A stretch of DNA of 64,000 nt, from the NCBI RefSeq assembly GCF_009769385.1, contig NZ_VKAB01000035.1, forward strand, positions 1 through 64,000. The letters run 5' to 3'. Within the stretch, counting starts at the first letter, position 1. Each line of letters starts with the position of its first letter. Of this stretch, positions 1 to 8,035 are shown in pieces. The translations under genes were made by a program, and so were the position numbers. This stretch comes from Saccharothrix deserti (GTDB taxonomy: Bacteria > Actinomycetota > Actinomycetes > Mycobacteriales > Pseudonocardiaceae). A model generated the notes under the pieces. That model made no database searches. It saw only the letters and a list, made by a program, of their open reading frames with translations, and was not told where the DNA came from.

Positions 1-1
1 C

Positions 2-127
2 GACGTCGAAGCCTGGATCGACGCCTGGAACGACGACCCCAAGCCCTTCGTCTGGACCAAGACCGCCGACGAGATCCTCGACAACCTTGCTCGGTACTGC
101 CAACGAATCAACGACTCAGGACACTAG
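2..127 (+). CDS. IS630-family transposase, C-terminal end (partial)
   Basis: Frame 2 is open from the window edge to a TAG and encodes about 41 residues ending in WTKTADEILDNLARYCQRIN and then DSGH. This matches the conserved C-terminal tail of IS630/Tc1-type DDE transposases of actinomycetes (family knowledge). The catalytic core lies upstream of the window, so integrity cannot be judged. Just after the stop, GTCCT-tt-AGGAC (130-141) forms a small dyad and the segment GGACACTAGAAGTCC overlaps the stop; these could belong to the terminal inverted repeat, but the outer IS boundary cannot be fixed without the other end. The next gene begins 20 bp later. Confidence 0.72.
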   Translation, partial: DVEAWIDAWNDDPKPFVWTKTADEILDNLARYCQRINDSGH

Positions 128-146
128 AAGTCCTTTAGGACATAGC

Positions 147-1112
147 ATGTCCGTGATGACGATGCCGGGGAGAATGCTGCGCCTGCTGTCGCTGATGCAG
201 GGCAGGCGCGACTGGACGGGGCCGGAGCTGGCCGAGCGGCTGGGCGTGACGGACCGGACGGTGCGCCGCGACATCGAACGGCTGCGCGAGCTGGGCTACC
301 CGGTGGACGGCACGACCGGCACGGCGGGCGGCTACCGGCTCGCGTCGGGCCGGAACCTGCCGCCGTTGCTGCTGGACGACGACGAGGCGGTGGCGGTGGC
401 CGTCGACCTGCGCACGGCGGCGGGCGTGAACGGCATCGAGGAGTCGTCCACCAGGGCGTTGGCGAAGCTGGAGCAGGTGTTGCCGGCGCGGTTGCGGCAG
501 CGGATCGGCGCGGTGCGGGACGCGATCGCGGTGATGACGGTGGACGGCCCGGTGTCCGATCCGGCGGCGTTGGGCGTGCTGGCGGCGGCGTGCCGGGACC
601 ACGAGGTGGTGGCGTTCACGCACCGCGGCGAGGAGCGCCGGGTCGAGCCGCGCAGCCTGGTGACCGCCTACCGGCGCTGGTACCTGCTGGCGTACGACCC
701 GGCACGGGAGGACTGGCGGACGTTCCGGGTCGACCGGATGGACGCGCCACGCGCCACCGGCCGCCGCTTCACGCCCCGCGAACTGCCCTCCGACCCGGCC
801 GAGTACGTGGCGCGGTCCCTGACCACCGCCCCCTACCGGTTCACCTGCACGGCCACCGTCGACGCGCCCGCCGCGGTCGTCCGGTCGCGGCTGGTGGTGG
901 CGCTGCCGGGCCGGGTGGAGGCGGTCGACGAGCGGACGTGCCGGGTGCGGCTGGGCGCGAACGCGATCGAGCACGTGGCCGCGGACCTGCTGCTGCTCGG
1001 CGCGGACTACACGCTCGACGCGTCACCGGAGCTGCTGGCCGCGTTGCGGGAGGTCGGGTCGAGGCTCACCGGTAGGCGTCCTGCCCCACCGGGCGCACCA
1101 GGATCTCGTTGA
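147..1112 (+). CDS. HTH (DeoR-type) WYL-domain transcriptional regulator
   Basis: The protein has 321 residues. The N-terminal winged HTH (about residues 8-60, with LAERLGVTDRTVRRDIERL) is the DeoR/YafY type. A middle segment is followed by a WYL domain with RRWYLLAYD near residue 178 and a WCX-like C-terminus. WYL proteins of this layout are ligand-sensing transcription factors. ATG 147 is preferred because AGGAC lies 6-7 bases upstream; ATG 162 is an alternative, while an in-frame TTG at 87 lies inside the transposase. The IS630 end directly upstream may have replaced the native promoter. The 3' end overlaps the convergent SDR gene by 47 bp. The target is unknown. Confidence 0.85.
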   Translation: MSVMTMPGRMLRLLSLMQGRRDWTGPELAERLGVTDRTVRRDIERLRELGYPVDGTTGTAGGYRLASGRNLPPLLLDDDEAVAVAVDLRTAAGVNGIEESSTRALAKLEQVLPARLRQRIGAVRDAIAVMTVDGPVSDPAALGVLAAACRDHEVVAFTHRGEERRVEPRSLVTAYRRWYLLAYDPAREDWRTFRVDRMDAPRATGRRFTPRELPSDPAEYVARSLTTAPYRFTCTATVDAPAAVVRSRLVVALPGRVEAVDERTCRVRLGANAIEHVAADLLLLGADYTLDASPELLAALREVGSRLTGRRPAPPGAPGSR

Positions 1113-1773
1113 CGTCCACTGTCGGCGGCTGGCTCACCGCGTACAGCACGGCGCGCGCCACGTCCTCGGGGGCCAGCTTCGGGTCGGCCATCCGTGACGG
1201 CGGGATGCCGCCCGTGTCGGTCAGGCCCGGCTGCACGAGCGTGACGCGGACGCCCGTGCCGACGCACTCGGCGCGGATGGCCTGCGCCAACCCCGTCACC
1301 GCCCACTTGGTGGCCGAGTAGAGGCTCCCCGGCCGCACACCCCGGCCGGCCGCCGACCCGGTGAGCACCAGGTGCCCGCCGTGGCGCATCAACGCGGGCA
1401 TCGCGGCACGCGCGGTGAACGCGGGCCCGCACACGTTGGTCAGCACCATGTCGCTCCACTCGGCGGGCGGCGGGCCGTCGGTCGAGGTGAACGAGGTCGT
1501 CACGCTGGTGCCCGCGTTGGCGAACACCACGTCGAGGCTCCCCCACTCCTCCTCGACCCGCCCCATCAGTGCCGCGAGCTGGTCGAACTCCCGCACGTCG
1601 CACGAGGCCACCCACACCCGGTCCGGGCCGCCCAACCGGGCCGCGAGCTCGGCCAGCGACGACGTGTCCCGGGCCGTCAGGACCAGCCGGTACCCGGCCT
1701 CGGCGGCCAGCCGCGCGGTCGCCGCGCCGATGCCGCGACTGGCCCCCGTGATGAGGAACACCCCTAGTCCCAT
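1066..1773 (-). CDS. SDR family oxidoreductase
   Basis: A 235-residue short-chain dehydrogenase/reductase. It shows the Rossmann motif TGASRGIG at about residues 9-16, a D-V segment for the adenine ring, an NAG motif (FANAG), the catalytic Ser in LTGSAAG and the YSATK catalytic Tyr/Lys pair near residue 150. Length is normal for a classical SDR. An Arg after the Gly-rich loop (TARD) suggests NADP(H) preference (inference). The gene converges on the WYL regulator, overlapping its 3' end. The substrate cannot be told from sequence. Confidence 0.85.
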   Translation of the reverse strand: MGLGVFLITGASRGIGAATARLAAEAGYRLVLTARDTSSLAELAARLGGPDRVWVASCDVREFDQLAALMGRVEEEWGSLDVVFANAGTSVTTSFTSTDGPPPAEWSDMVLTNVCGPAFTARAAMPALMRHGGHLVLTGSAAGRGVRPGSLYSATKWAVTGLAQAIRAECVGTGVRVTLVQPGLTDTGGIPPSRMADPKLAPEDVARAVLYAVSQPPTVDVNEILVRPVGQDAYR

Positions 1774-1871
1774 GCCCGGAGATTACCGCTGGTTAGATCG
1801 AATTCACCGGATCGGCGCAACGCCAGAGCCATTCGTGGCGTCGTATGGGTGTATCCACTGATTGGGGGCAC

Positions 1872-2912
1872 ATGAACATCAACCGCAGGTTCGCGCTGGG
1901 ACTGGGCTCGGCGGCGGCGGCGACCGCAGTGCTGGGCGCCGCGACCGGGACGGCGCACGCGCAGACCACCGAGGCGGACTGGGACGCGCTGATCCCGACG
2001 ACGGCCGACCTGGCCCGCGCGAAGATCGCGTTCAAGTACTCGCTGCACACGGCGCTGGCGGGTGGCACGTGGTCGTCGTACATCGGCGTGGCCAACACCG
2101 ACGGCGTCATCAAGCCCGCCGTCGAGGTCGAGGCGGACCGCGTCGTCGAGGCGTACAGCGTGAACAAGATCGCGGTCGCGGTGGCCCTGCTGGACAAGGT
2201 CGACCGCGGCCTGATCAGCCTCGACCAGCGGGTGGAGGTCACCGACGCCATCGTCATCCGGGACACCGACGGCATCTTCCACCTGGACGGCGGCTACCCG
2301 AGCTCGGTGACCGTGGGCCACGCCCTGGCGAACCTGCTCACGGTGTCGGACAACACCGCGGTGCGCCTGTGCGGCCTGGTCGTGCCGGCGGCGGAGCTGA
2401 ACGAGATCCTGCGTTCGAAGGGCTTCGTGCACACGCAGGTCGTGCCGGTCGCCAACCCGAACCGGTTCTACCTGGGCACCACCACGGCGCGGGAGACGTT
2501 CACCATGCTGCGCAGGCTGGCGGCGGGTGAGCTGCTGTCGGCGAAGTCGACCCAGCACCTGTTCACGGTGCTGCGGTCGCTGACCTCGTTCACGGACGGG
2601 ATCAGGCTCAACCTGTCGTCGGCGGAGCGGCTGAACGTGGCCACGAAGGCCGGTTGGGAGGCGGACGGCCGCAACGAGGCCGGCATCGTGTTCGACGCGA
2701 ACGGCAAGCCGATCATCACGTACGCGCTGTTCGCGTCCGGCCAGTACAGCGGCAACCAGGCCGCCAACGCGGACAACTACAGCGCCACCCACCCGGCCCT
2801 GCGCGCCCGCGCCGCCCTCGGCCGCACGCTGTACGACTCCGTGCTGCGCATCACCGCCAACACCCCGCACACCTACCGCGTCCAGCCGTACCGCCCCGGC
2901 AACGGCGGCTGA
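1872..2912 (+). CDS. Tat-exported class A beta-lactamase-like serine hydrolase
   Basis: A 346-residue protein starting at ATG 1872 behind a GGGGG ribosome site. The N-terminus NRRFALGLG followed by a hydrophobic stretch and AHA at residues 28-30 is a twin-arginine signal peptide. The mature part carries the penicillin-recognising motifs SVNK (96-99, acylating Ser), SDN (159-161) and KAG (259-261, in place of KTG). I do not see the ExxLN omega-loop motif of true class A beta-lactamases, so a DD-peptidase or esterase-like serine hydrolase role is as likely as antibiotic hydrolysis. Acts outside the membrane. Monocistronic, followed by a strong hairpin. Confidence 0.8.
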   Translation: MNINRRFALGLGSAAAATAVLGAATGTAHAQTTEADWDALIPTTADLARAKIAFKYSLHTALAGGTWSSYIGVANTDGVIKPAVEVEADRVVEAYSVNKIAVAVALLDKVDRGLISLDQRVEVTDAIVIRDTDGIFHLDGGYPSSVTVGHALANLLTVSDNTAVRLCGLVVPAAELNEILRSKGFVHTQVVPVANPNRFYLGTTTARETFTMLRRLAAGELLSAKSTQHLFTVLRSLTSFTDGIRLNLSSAERLNVATKAGWEADGRNEAGIVFDANGKPIITYALFASGQYSGNQAANADNYSATHPALRARAALGRTLYDSVLRITANTPHTYRVQPYRPGNGG

Positions 2913-2934
2913 TCACGCTGTTCTAGTAGCACCA

Positions 2935-2978
2935 ACGCTGAAGCCCGCCCCCACGCGCCAGGGGGCGGGCTTCAGCGT
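2935..2978. terminator. Strong hairpin terminator
   Basis: An 18-bp perfect stem (ACGCTGAAGCCCGCCCCC and its complement) with an 8-base loop sits 22 bases after the serine hydrolase stop. There is no long U-tract, as is usual in actinomycetes. Confidence 0.8.
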
Positions 2979-3070
2979 GTGCGTAGCGACCTCTCACCCA
3001 CCAGCGCCACCTCTACGCATCCTCGGCAAATCCGCCGGACAACTCATTCAGAGCATCGAGGGGAAAGCGC

Positions 3071-3439
3071 GTGAACGACCTGGCCGAGCACGCAGTACCG
3101 ACCACGATCGAACCGCTGGGCGAGGAGGAGTTCGCCGCGCTGGTGCACGAACTGGCGGCGGACGAGGCCCCACGGCTGTTCGCCGTCGTGGAGGAGTACG
3201 GCGAGCGGGAAGGCGCCCGCGTCGCGGGCTACGGCGTGGCCTTCGAGGACCGCGCCGAGGTCGACTCCGTGGAAGGCGGCTTCCACCTCAGCTCCCAGAG
3301 CGCCGAAAGGGCACGCACCCTGTTCGAGATCAGCTCCCGGTCGACAGGGACGCGGCGCGCGCACCTGGTGTGGCTCGATGCGGCAACGACGCCTGTCGAA
3401 CAGTCCAACGCACAGCGACGTATCCAGAGCGCAGGGTGA
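3071..3439 (+). CDS. Conserved hypothetical protein, 122 aa
   Basis: GTG start with GAGGGG centred about 9 bases upstream. The 122-residue acidic protein has no signal peptide or membrane segment. A region around residues 40-95 (LFAVVEEYGE ... GYGVAFEDRAEVDSVEGGFHLSS) looks like a small mixed alpha/beta domain; the C-terminal 15 residues are rich in Gln, Arg and Ser. I do not recognise the family. It precedes the Dyp peroxidase by 27 bases and may be cotranscribed with it. Confidence 0.6.
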   Translation: MNDLAEHAVPTTIEPLGEEEFAALVHELAADEAPRLFAVVEEYGEREGARVAGYGVAFEDRAEVDSVEGGFHLSSQSAERARTLFEISSRSTGTRRAHLVWLDAATTPVEQSNAQRRIQSAG

Positions 3440-3466
3440 GCCTCCTGTAGGGCAGGGGGTGATGGC

Positions 3467-4834
3467 ATGACCGACCTGCTGCACCTGCACGCCGATCGGC
3501 AGAGTGGGTGTCTGCCGTTGCGCGGGTCCCGCGAGATCCAGGGCAACGTGCTGGCCGCGTTCAACAAGGACCACCAGCAGTTCCGCTTCGTCCGCTTCAC
3601 CGACGCCAAGGCGGCCCGCACCTGGTTGGCCGCCCTGCTCGGCCACATCGCCGTCACGGCCGACGTGGAGGACTTCAACGAGGCGTTCTCCCTCGCCCGC
3701 ACGATGTTCGGCAACGACCCGGCCAACATGCGGGCCACGTGGACGAACGTGTCCCTCACCCCTGAGGGCGTCGTCGCGTTGAGCATCAACCCGGACGCGA
3801 CGGAACAGGACCTCCGCGACCACTTCCCGCACACCGCCGAACAAGCGGCCCCGGCCAACGGCGACACCGGCGACTCGGCGCCGCGGAACTGGCTGTTCGG
3901 TCGCGCGGACCAGCACGTCCACGCCGTGGTGACGGTCGCGTCCGACTCGGCGGACCGCCTCGCGAGCACCGGCCAGACCCTGGACCTGCTCGACACCCTC
4001 CTCGGCGTCACGGTGGTCCACGAGCAGCAGGGCGACACCCTCCCCGGCAGCCGGCGCGGTCGCGAGCACTTCGGCTACAAGGACGGCATCTCGCAGCCCG
4101 GCATCCGGGACTTCCACCAGGAGGACCTGGACAGGCCCGGCCACCGCCTCGGCCACGCGGGCGCGTTGCTGGTCAACCCGGGCGAGTTCGTCTTCGGCCA
4201 CCCGACCGAGTCCGAACGCCCGAAGGCCGCCGCCTGGCTGACCGACGGCTCGATCCAGGTGATCCGCCGCCTCACCCAGGACGTCGAGGGCTGGAACCGG
4301 GCCGTCGAGGACCACGCGAAACGCGCGAACACCGGCCCGGTGGAGATGGGCGCGAAGCTGATCGGCCGCCACAAGGACGGCCGACCGCTCGCCGACACGG
4401 GCCTCAACGACTTCGACTACTCCGACGACCCGAGTGGCACGACGACACCGTGCTCGGCGCACATCCGCAAGACCAACCCGAGGTCGTTCACGCACCGGAC
4501 GCCCCGGCAGCACCGCATCCTGCGCCGGGGCATCCCGTTCGGCCCGACCGACGACGGCGAGTGCGGCCTGGTGTTCGTGGCCCACTGCACGTCGCTGGAG
4601 GAGCAGTTCGAGTTCGTCCAGCAGGCGTGGGCGGGCAACCCGGACTTCGCGGCGGGCGAGCGCGGCGCGCCGACGGGCACCGACCCGGTGATCGGCGGCC
4701 ACGGCCGTGCGACCGTGGCCGGTACCCGTCTGACGTTCGCCCGTTTCGTGCGGACCACCGGTGCGCTGTACGCGCTGGTGCCGTCCGTGAGCACGCTGCG
4801 CCTGCTCGCCGCGGGCCGGGAACTGCCCCGTTAA
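3467..4834 (+). CDS. Dyp-type heme peroxidase
   Basis: A 455-residue protein with the Dyp-peroxidase signature GYKDG (203-207, carrying the distal catalytic Asp) and the proximal heme ligand His332 in CSAHIRKTNPR. These features define dye-decolorizing peroxidases that oxidise phenolic or dye substrates with H2O2. No Tat signal is visible, so it is probably cytoplasmic or encapsulin-loaded; no encapsulin gene is nearby. The start ATG has AGGGGGT 8 bases upstream. The stop overlaps the stop of the convergent isomerase gene by 4 bases. Confidence 0.92.
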   Translation: MTDLLHLHADRQSGCLPLRGSREIQGNVLAAFNKDHQQFRFVRFTDAKAARTWLAALLGHIAVTADVEDFNEAFSLARTMFGNDPANMRATWTNVSLTPEGVVALSINPDATEQDLRDHFPHTAEQAAPANGDTGDSAPRNWLFGRADQHVHAVVTVASDSADRLASTGQTLDLLDTLLGVTVVHEQQGDTLPGSRRGREHFGYKDGISQPGIRDFHQEDLDRPGHRLGHAGALLVNPGEFVFGHPTESERPKAAAWLTDGSIQVIRRLTQDVEGWNRAVEDHAKRANTGPVEMGAKLIGRHKDGRPLADTGLNDFDYSDDPSGTTTPCSAHIRKTNPRSFTHRTPRQHRILRRGIPFGPTDDGECGLVFVAHCTSLEEQFEFVQQAWAGNPDFAAGERGAPTGTDPVIGGHGRATVAGTRLTFARFVRTTGALYALVPSVSTLRLLAAGRELPR

Positions 4835-5664
4835 GGGGTGACCGGGAGTCGGTCGTGGCCGCCGTCCACGACCGGCTCCCACCCCGTGGCGTGCCGCGCC
4901 ACCAGGTCCGCCGCCACCGCGTCGAACGGCCGCGCCCACACCTCCTCGTTGAACACCTCGACCTCGACGTACCCGGTGTACCCGGCGTCGGTGACGAGCG
5001 AGGTCAGCCCGACGAGGTCGATGTGCCCGTCACCGGGCAGCCCGCGCCCGAGCAGCACGTCGGCCGGCAGCGGCGTCACCCAGTCGCACACCTGGTAGGA
5101 GTGGATGCGCGAGCCGGCCCGCTTCACGTCGACCGCCAGCGCCGGGTCCCACCACACGTGCAGGGCGTCGACGACCACGCCGACGACCGAGTCCGGGTAC
5201 GGCGAGGCCAACTCCAACGCCTGCCCCAACGTCGACACCACGCCCCGGTCGGCGCAGAACATCGGGTGCATCGGCTCCAACGCCAACCGCACCCCGGCCG
5301 AAGCCGCGTACGGCGCCAACACCTCCAACGCCGACGCGACCCGCGCACGGGCGGCCACGAGGTCCCGGTCCGGCACCCCGCCGGGCACCAGCACCAGGCA
5401 CTGCGCGCCCAGCGCGGCGGTCTCGTCGATCGCCCGCCGGTTGTCGTCCAGCCGCTGGTCCAGCCCGGTGAAGAACCCGCCGCGGCACAGCGACGACACC
5501 TCCAGCCCGGCCGACGCCACCAGCGAAGCCGTCCGCTCCAGCCCGTACTCGGCCACCGGGTCGCGCCACAGCCCGACCGCCGGGATCCCGTTCCGCACGC
5601 ACACCTCGACCACTTCGGGCACGGACGCCCGCTTCACGGTGGCCTGGTTCAGCGACAGCCTCAC
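4831..5664 (-). CDS. Sugar phosphate isomerase/epimerase family protein (TIM barrel)
   Basis: A 277-residue AP-endonuclease-2-like TIM barrel as in IolE/IolI/xylose-isomerase-like enzymes. Metal-site-like residues appear in order: E in ALEPMHP, D in VVDALHVWWD, H in the same segment, and E in YVEVEVFNEE. It starts with GTG inside the DUF993 stop codon (GTGA overlap), indicating translational coupling. It is the last gene of the Gfo/Idh-DUF993-isomerase operon, so it probably isomerises a keto-sugar or inositol-type intermediate (inference). Confidence 0.85.
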   Translation of the reverse strand: MRLSLNQATVKRASVPEVVEVCVRNGIPAVGLWRDPVAEYGLERTASLVASAGLEVSSLCRGGFFTGLDQRLDDNRRAIDETAALGAQCLVLVPGGVPDRDLVAARARVASALEVLAPYAASAGVRLALEPMHPMFCADRGVVSTLGQALELASPYPDSVVGVVVDALHVWWDPALAVDVKRAGSRIHSYQVCDWVTPLPADVLLGRGLPGDGHIDLVGLTSLVTDAGYTGYVEVEVFNEEVWARPFDAVAADLVARHATGWEPVVDGGHDRLPVTP

Positions 5665-6779
5665 GTCAGCACGTCCAGCAGTCGTCCCCACCGCGCCGCC
5701 GCCAGGTCCGGGTCGGGCAGCAGCCCGGCCAGGTCCGCCAACCGCAGCGCCTCACCGAGGTGCACCACGTCCCGGGCCGACTGCAACCCGCCGACCATGC
5801 CGAACGCGTCCTGGAACCCGCCCAGCCAGGCCAGGAACACCACACCGGTCTTGTAGTAGTACGTCGGCGTCCCGAAGAGGTGCCGCGACAACGCCACCGT
5901 CGGCGACAGCACCTCGTGGTACCGGACCAGGTCACCGGCGTCCAACGCGCGCAACGCGGTGGACGCGGCCGGCGCGATGGCGTCGAAGATCCCCAGCAGC
6001 GCGTCGCTGTACCCGACGGAGTCCCCGGCGATCAGCTCCGGGTAGTTGAAGTCGTCGCCGGTGTAGCACCGCACGCCGGCGGGCAGCGCCCGCCGCAACT
6101 CCACCTCGTGCGCGGCGTCCAGCAGCGACACCTTCACCCCGTCCACCTTGTCCGGGTACGCCTTGATCAGGTCCAGGAAGTGCCCGGTCGCCGTGGGGAC
6201 GTCCGACGAACCCCAGTAGCCCTCCAGCGCCGGGTCGAACGCCGTGCCCAGCCAGTGCAGGATCACCGGCTGGTCGACCTCCTCCAGCAGCGCCCCGTAC
6301 ACCTTCTGGTAGTCCTCGGGCCCACGCGCCGCCGCGGCCAGCTTCCGGCTGCACATCAGGATCGGCTGCGCGCCCGCCTCGACGACGGCCGCCAACTGCT
6401 CCCGGTACGCCGTCAACGGGTCCGCGGTGTCGTGGTCGGTGCCGACGCCCGCCGACAACCGGCCGCCGCCGATCGCGGCGCTGCGCCGGATCAGCTCCAA
6501 CGCCGTGTCCCAGTCCAGGCCCATGCCGCGCTGCGCGGTGTCCATGGCCTCGGCGACGCCGAAACCGTGCTCCCACAACCGCACCCGGTAGGCCAGCGTC
6601 GCGTCCCAGTCCAGCACGGCTGGCGCGCCGGGGACGTTGCCGCCGAACGGGTCGGCCACCACGTGCGCCGCCGCGAACGCGACCCGCGACTCGAACGGCC
6701 CCTTCTCCCACACCCGCGGCGAACGCAGCCGGTGCTTCCGGAACGCCCCGTCCCGGCCGGGCAACATCACGGAGGTCAC
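5661..6779 (-). CDS. DUF993 / dihydrodipicolinate synthase-like aldolase
   Basis: A 372-residue protein of the DUF993 family, which resembles class I aldolases (DapA superfamily). The start is chosen as the GTG overlapping the upstream stop (GTGA), giving VTSVMLPGRDG; a second in-frame ATG follows four codons later. The conserved stretch ILHWLGTAFDPALEGYW and a candidate Schiff-base Lys in VDGVKVSLLD are visible. The conserved position between a Gfo/Idh oxidoreductase and a sugar isomerase fits a catabolic aldolase/lyase step on an oxidised sugar (inference). Codon use is uniform with its neighbours. Confidence 0.82.
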   Translation of the reverse strand: MTSVMLPGRDGAFRKHRLRSPRVWEKGPFESRVAFAAAHVVADPFGGNVPGAPAVLDWDATLAYRVRLWEHGFGVAEAMDTAQRGMGLDWDTALELIRRSAAIGGGRLSAGVGTDHDTADPLTAYREQLAAVVEAGAQPILMCSRKLAAAARGPEDYQKVYGALLEEVDQPVILHWLGTAFDPALEGYWGSSDVPTATGHFLDLIKAYPDKVDGVKVSLLDAAHEVELRRALPAGVRCYTGDDFNYPELIAGDSVGYSDALLGIFDAIAPAASTALRALDAGDLVRYHEVLSPTVALSRHLFGTPTYYYKTGVVFLAWLGGFQDAFGMVGGLQSARDVVHLGEALRLADLAGLLPDPDLAAARWGRLLDVLT

Positions 6780-7915
6780 GCCGGCACCTCGATCCGCCGA
6801 CCGGTGCGCGAGGACTCCAGCCCCAGCGCGGCCAACCGCACCGTGCGCACCCCGGAGTGGAAGTCGTGCGAGTACGGCGCACCGACGGCGACGTGCTTCA
6901 GGAACTCCTCCCACTGCACCATGAACCCGTTGTCGAACACCTCGTTGTCCGGCACTTCCTGCCACTGCGACCGGAAGTCGATGGACGACGGCACGTCCGG
7001 GTCCCACACCGGCTTGGGCGTGATCGCCCGGGACTGCACCTTGCAGTTGCGCAGCCCGGCCACCGCGCTGCCCAGCGTGCCGTCCACGTGGAACTCGACC
7101 AGCTCGTCGCGGTTCACCCGCGTCGCCCACGACGAGTTCACCTGCGCCACCACGCCGCCGGCCATCTCGAAGATCGCGTACGCCGCGTCGTCCGCCGTCG
7201 CCGCGTACGGCGCGCCGTTCTCGTCCACCCGCTCCGGGATGTGCGTGACGGCCCGCGCGGTCACCGCCTCGATCGGCCCGAGCAGCCCTTCCAGCAGGTA
7301 GCTCCAGTGGCAGAACATGTCCACCACGATGCCGCCGCCGTCCTCGGCGCGGTAGTTCCACGACGGCCGCTGCGCGCTCTGCCAGTCGCCCTCGAACACC
7401 CAGTAGCCGAACTCGCCGCGCACCGACAGCACCCGGCCGAAGAACCCGCCGTCCAGCAGCCGCCTCAGCTTGCGGATGCCCGGCAGGTACAGCTTGTCCG
7501 CGACCACGCCGTGCTTGACGCCCGCCGCGTCGGCGTGCCGGGCCAGGCCCTGCACCTCCTCGGGGGTCGCCGCGACCGGCTTCTCGCTGTAGACGTGCTT
7601 GCCCGCGTCGATCGCCTTGGTCAACGCGGCCACGTGCGCCGAGGTGACCTGCCCGTCGAAGTAGACGGAGACATCCGGGTCGCCCAGCGCGGCGTCCAGG
7701 TCCGTGGTCCAGCGCGGCAGGTCGTGCCGCTCCGCGATCTCCTTCAGCTTGGCGGCGTTGCGGCCGACCAGCAGCGGCTCGGGGACCAGCACGTCGTCGC
7801 CGATCCTGACCCCGCCGCGCTCGCGGATGGCCAGGATCGACCGGACCAGGTGCTGCCGGTACCCCATCCGCCCCGTGACCCCGTTCAACGCGACGCCGAT
7901 CGTGCGCACCGCCAT
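6776..7915 (-). CDS. Gfo/Idh/MocA family NAD(P)-dependent oxidoreductase
   Basis: A 379-residue protein. The N-terminal Rossmann fold carries VALNGVTGRMG; the family EKP motif is SEKPVA near residue 110, and the C-terminal GFO/IDH domain includes GGGIVVDMFCHW with a catalytic-type His. Members oxidise sugars or inositols. It is the first gene of a coupled three-gene operon and is divergent from the LacI regulator, with a perfect palindrome just upstream of its start, so it is almost certainly under LacI control. Confidence 0.88.
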   Translation of the reverse strand: MAVRTIGVALNGVTGRMGYRQHLVRSILAIRERGGVRIGDDVLVPEPLLVGRNAAKLKEIAERHDLPRWTTDLDAALGDPDVSVYFDGQVTSAHVAALTKAIDAGKHVYSEKPVAATPEEVQGLARHADAAGVKHGVVADKLYLPGIRKLRRLLDGGFFGRVLSVRGEFGYWVFEGDWQSAQRPSWNYRAEDGGGIVVDMFCHWSYLLEGLLGPIEAVTARAVTHIPERVDENGAPYAATADDAAYAIFEMAGGVVAQVNSSWATRVNRDELVEFHVDGTLGSAVAGLRNCKVQSRAITPKPVWDPDVPSSIDFRSQWQEVPDNEVFDNGFMVQWEEFLKHVAVGAPYSHDFHSGVRTVRLAALGLESSRTGRRIEVPA

Positions 7916-7938
7916 GCGTACACCCCGCTCAAGTGATG

Positions 7939-7954
7939 TGGAAAGCGCTTTCCA
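7939..7954. promoter_or_regulatory. LacI-family operator (perfect palindrome)
   Basis: TGGAAAGCGCTTTCCA is a perfect 16-bp palindrome with the central CG typical of LacI/GalR sites. It lies 24 bases upstream of the Gfo/Idh start in the divergent intergenic region, so it can repress the catabolic operon and perhaps the regulator. Confidence 0.85.
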
Positions 7955-8035
7955 ACACGCTACGGTCGGCTCCTCCGGGACGTCAACACCCCGGCGGACT
8001 ACTCTCCCCGACCAGGACGGGCGAAGGAGGCGGCG

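Noticed and set aside
3044-4939. A 631-codon open frame opposite the Dyp peroxidase
   Set aside because: High-GC antisense shadow: Arg/Ala/Val-rich without any domain, while the plus strand encodes a complete Dyp peroxidase.
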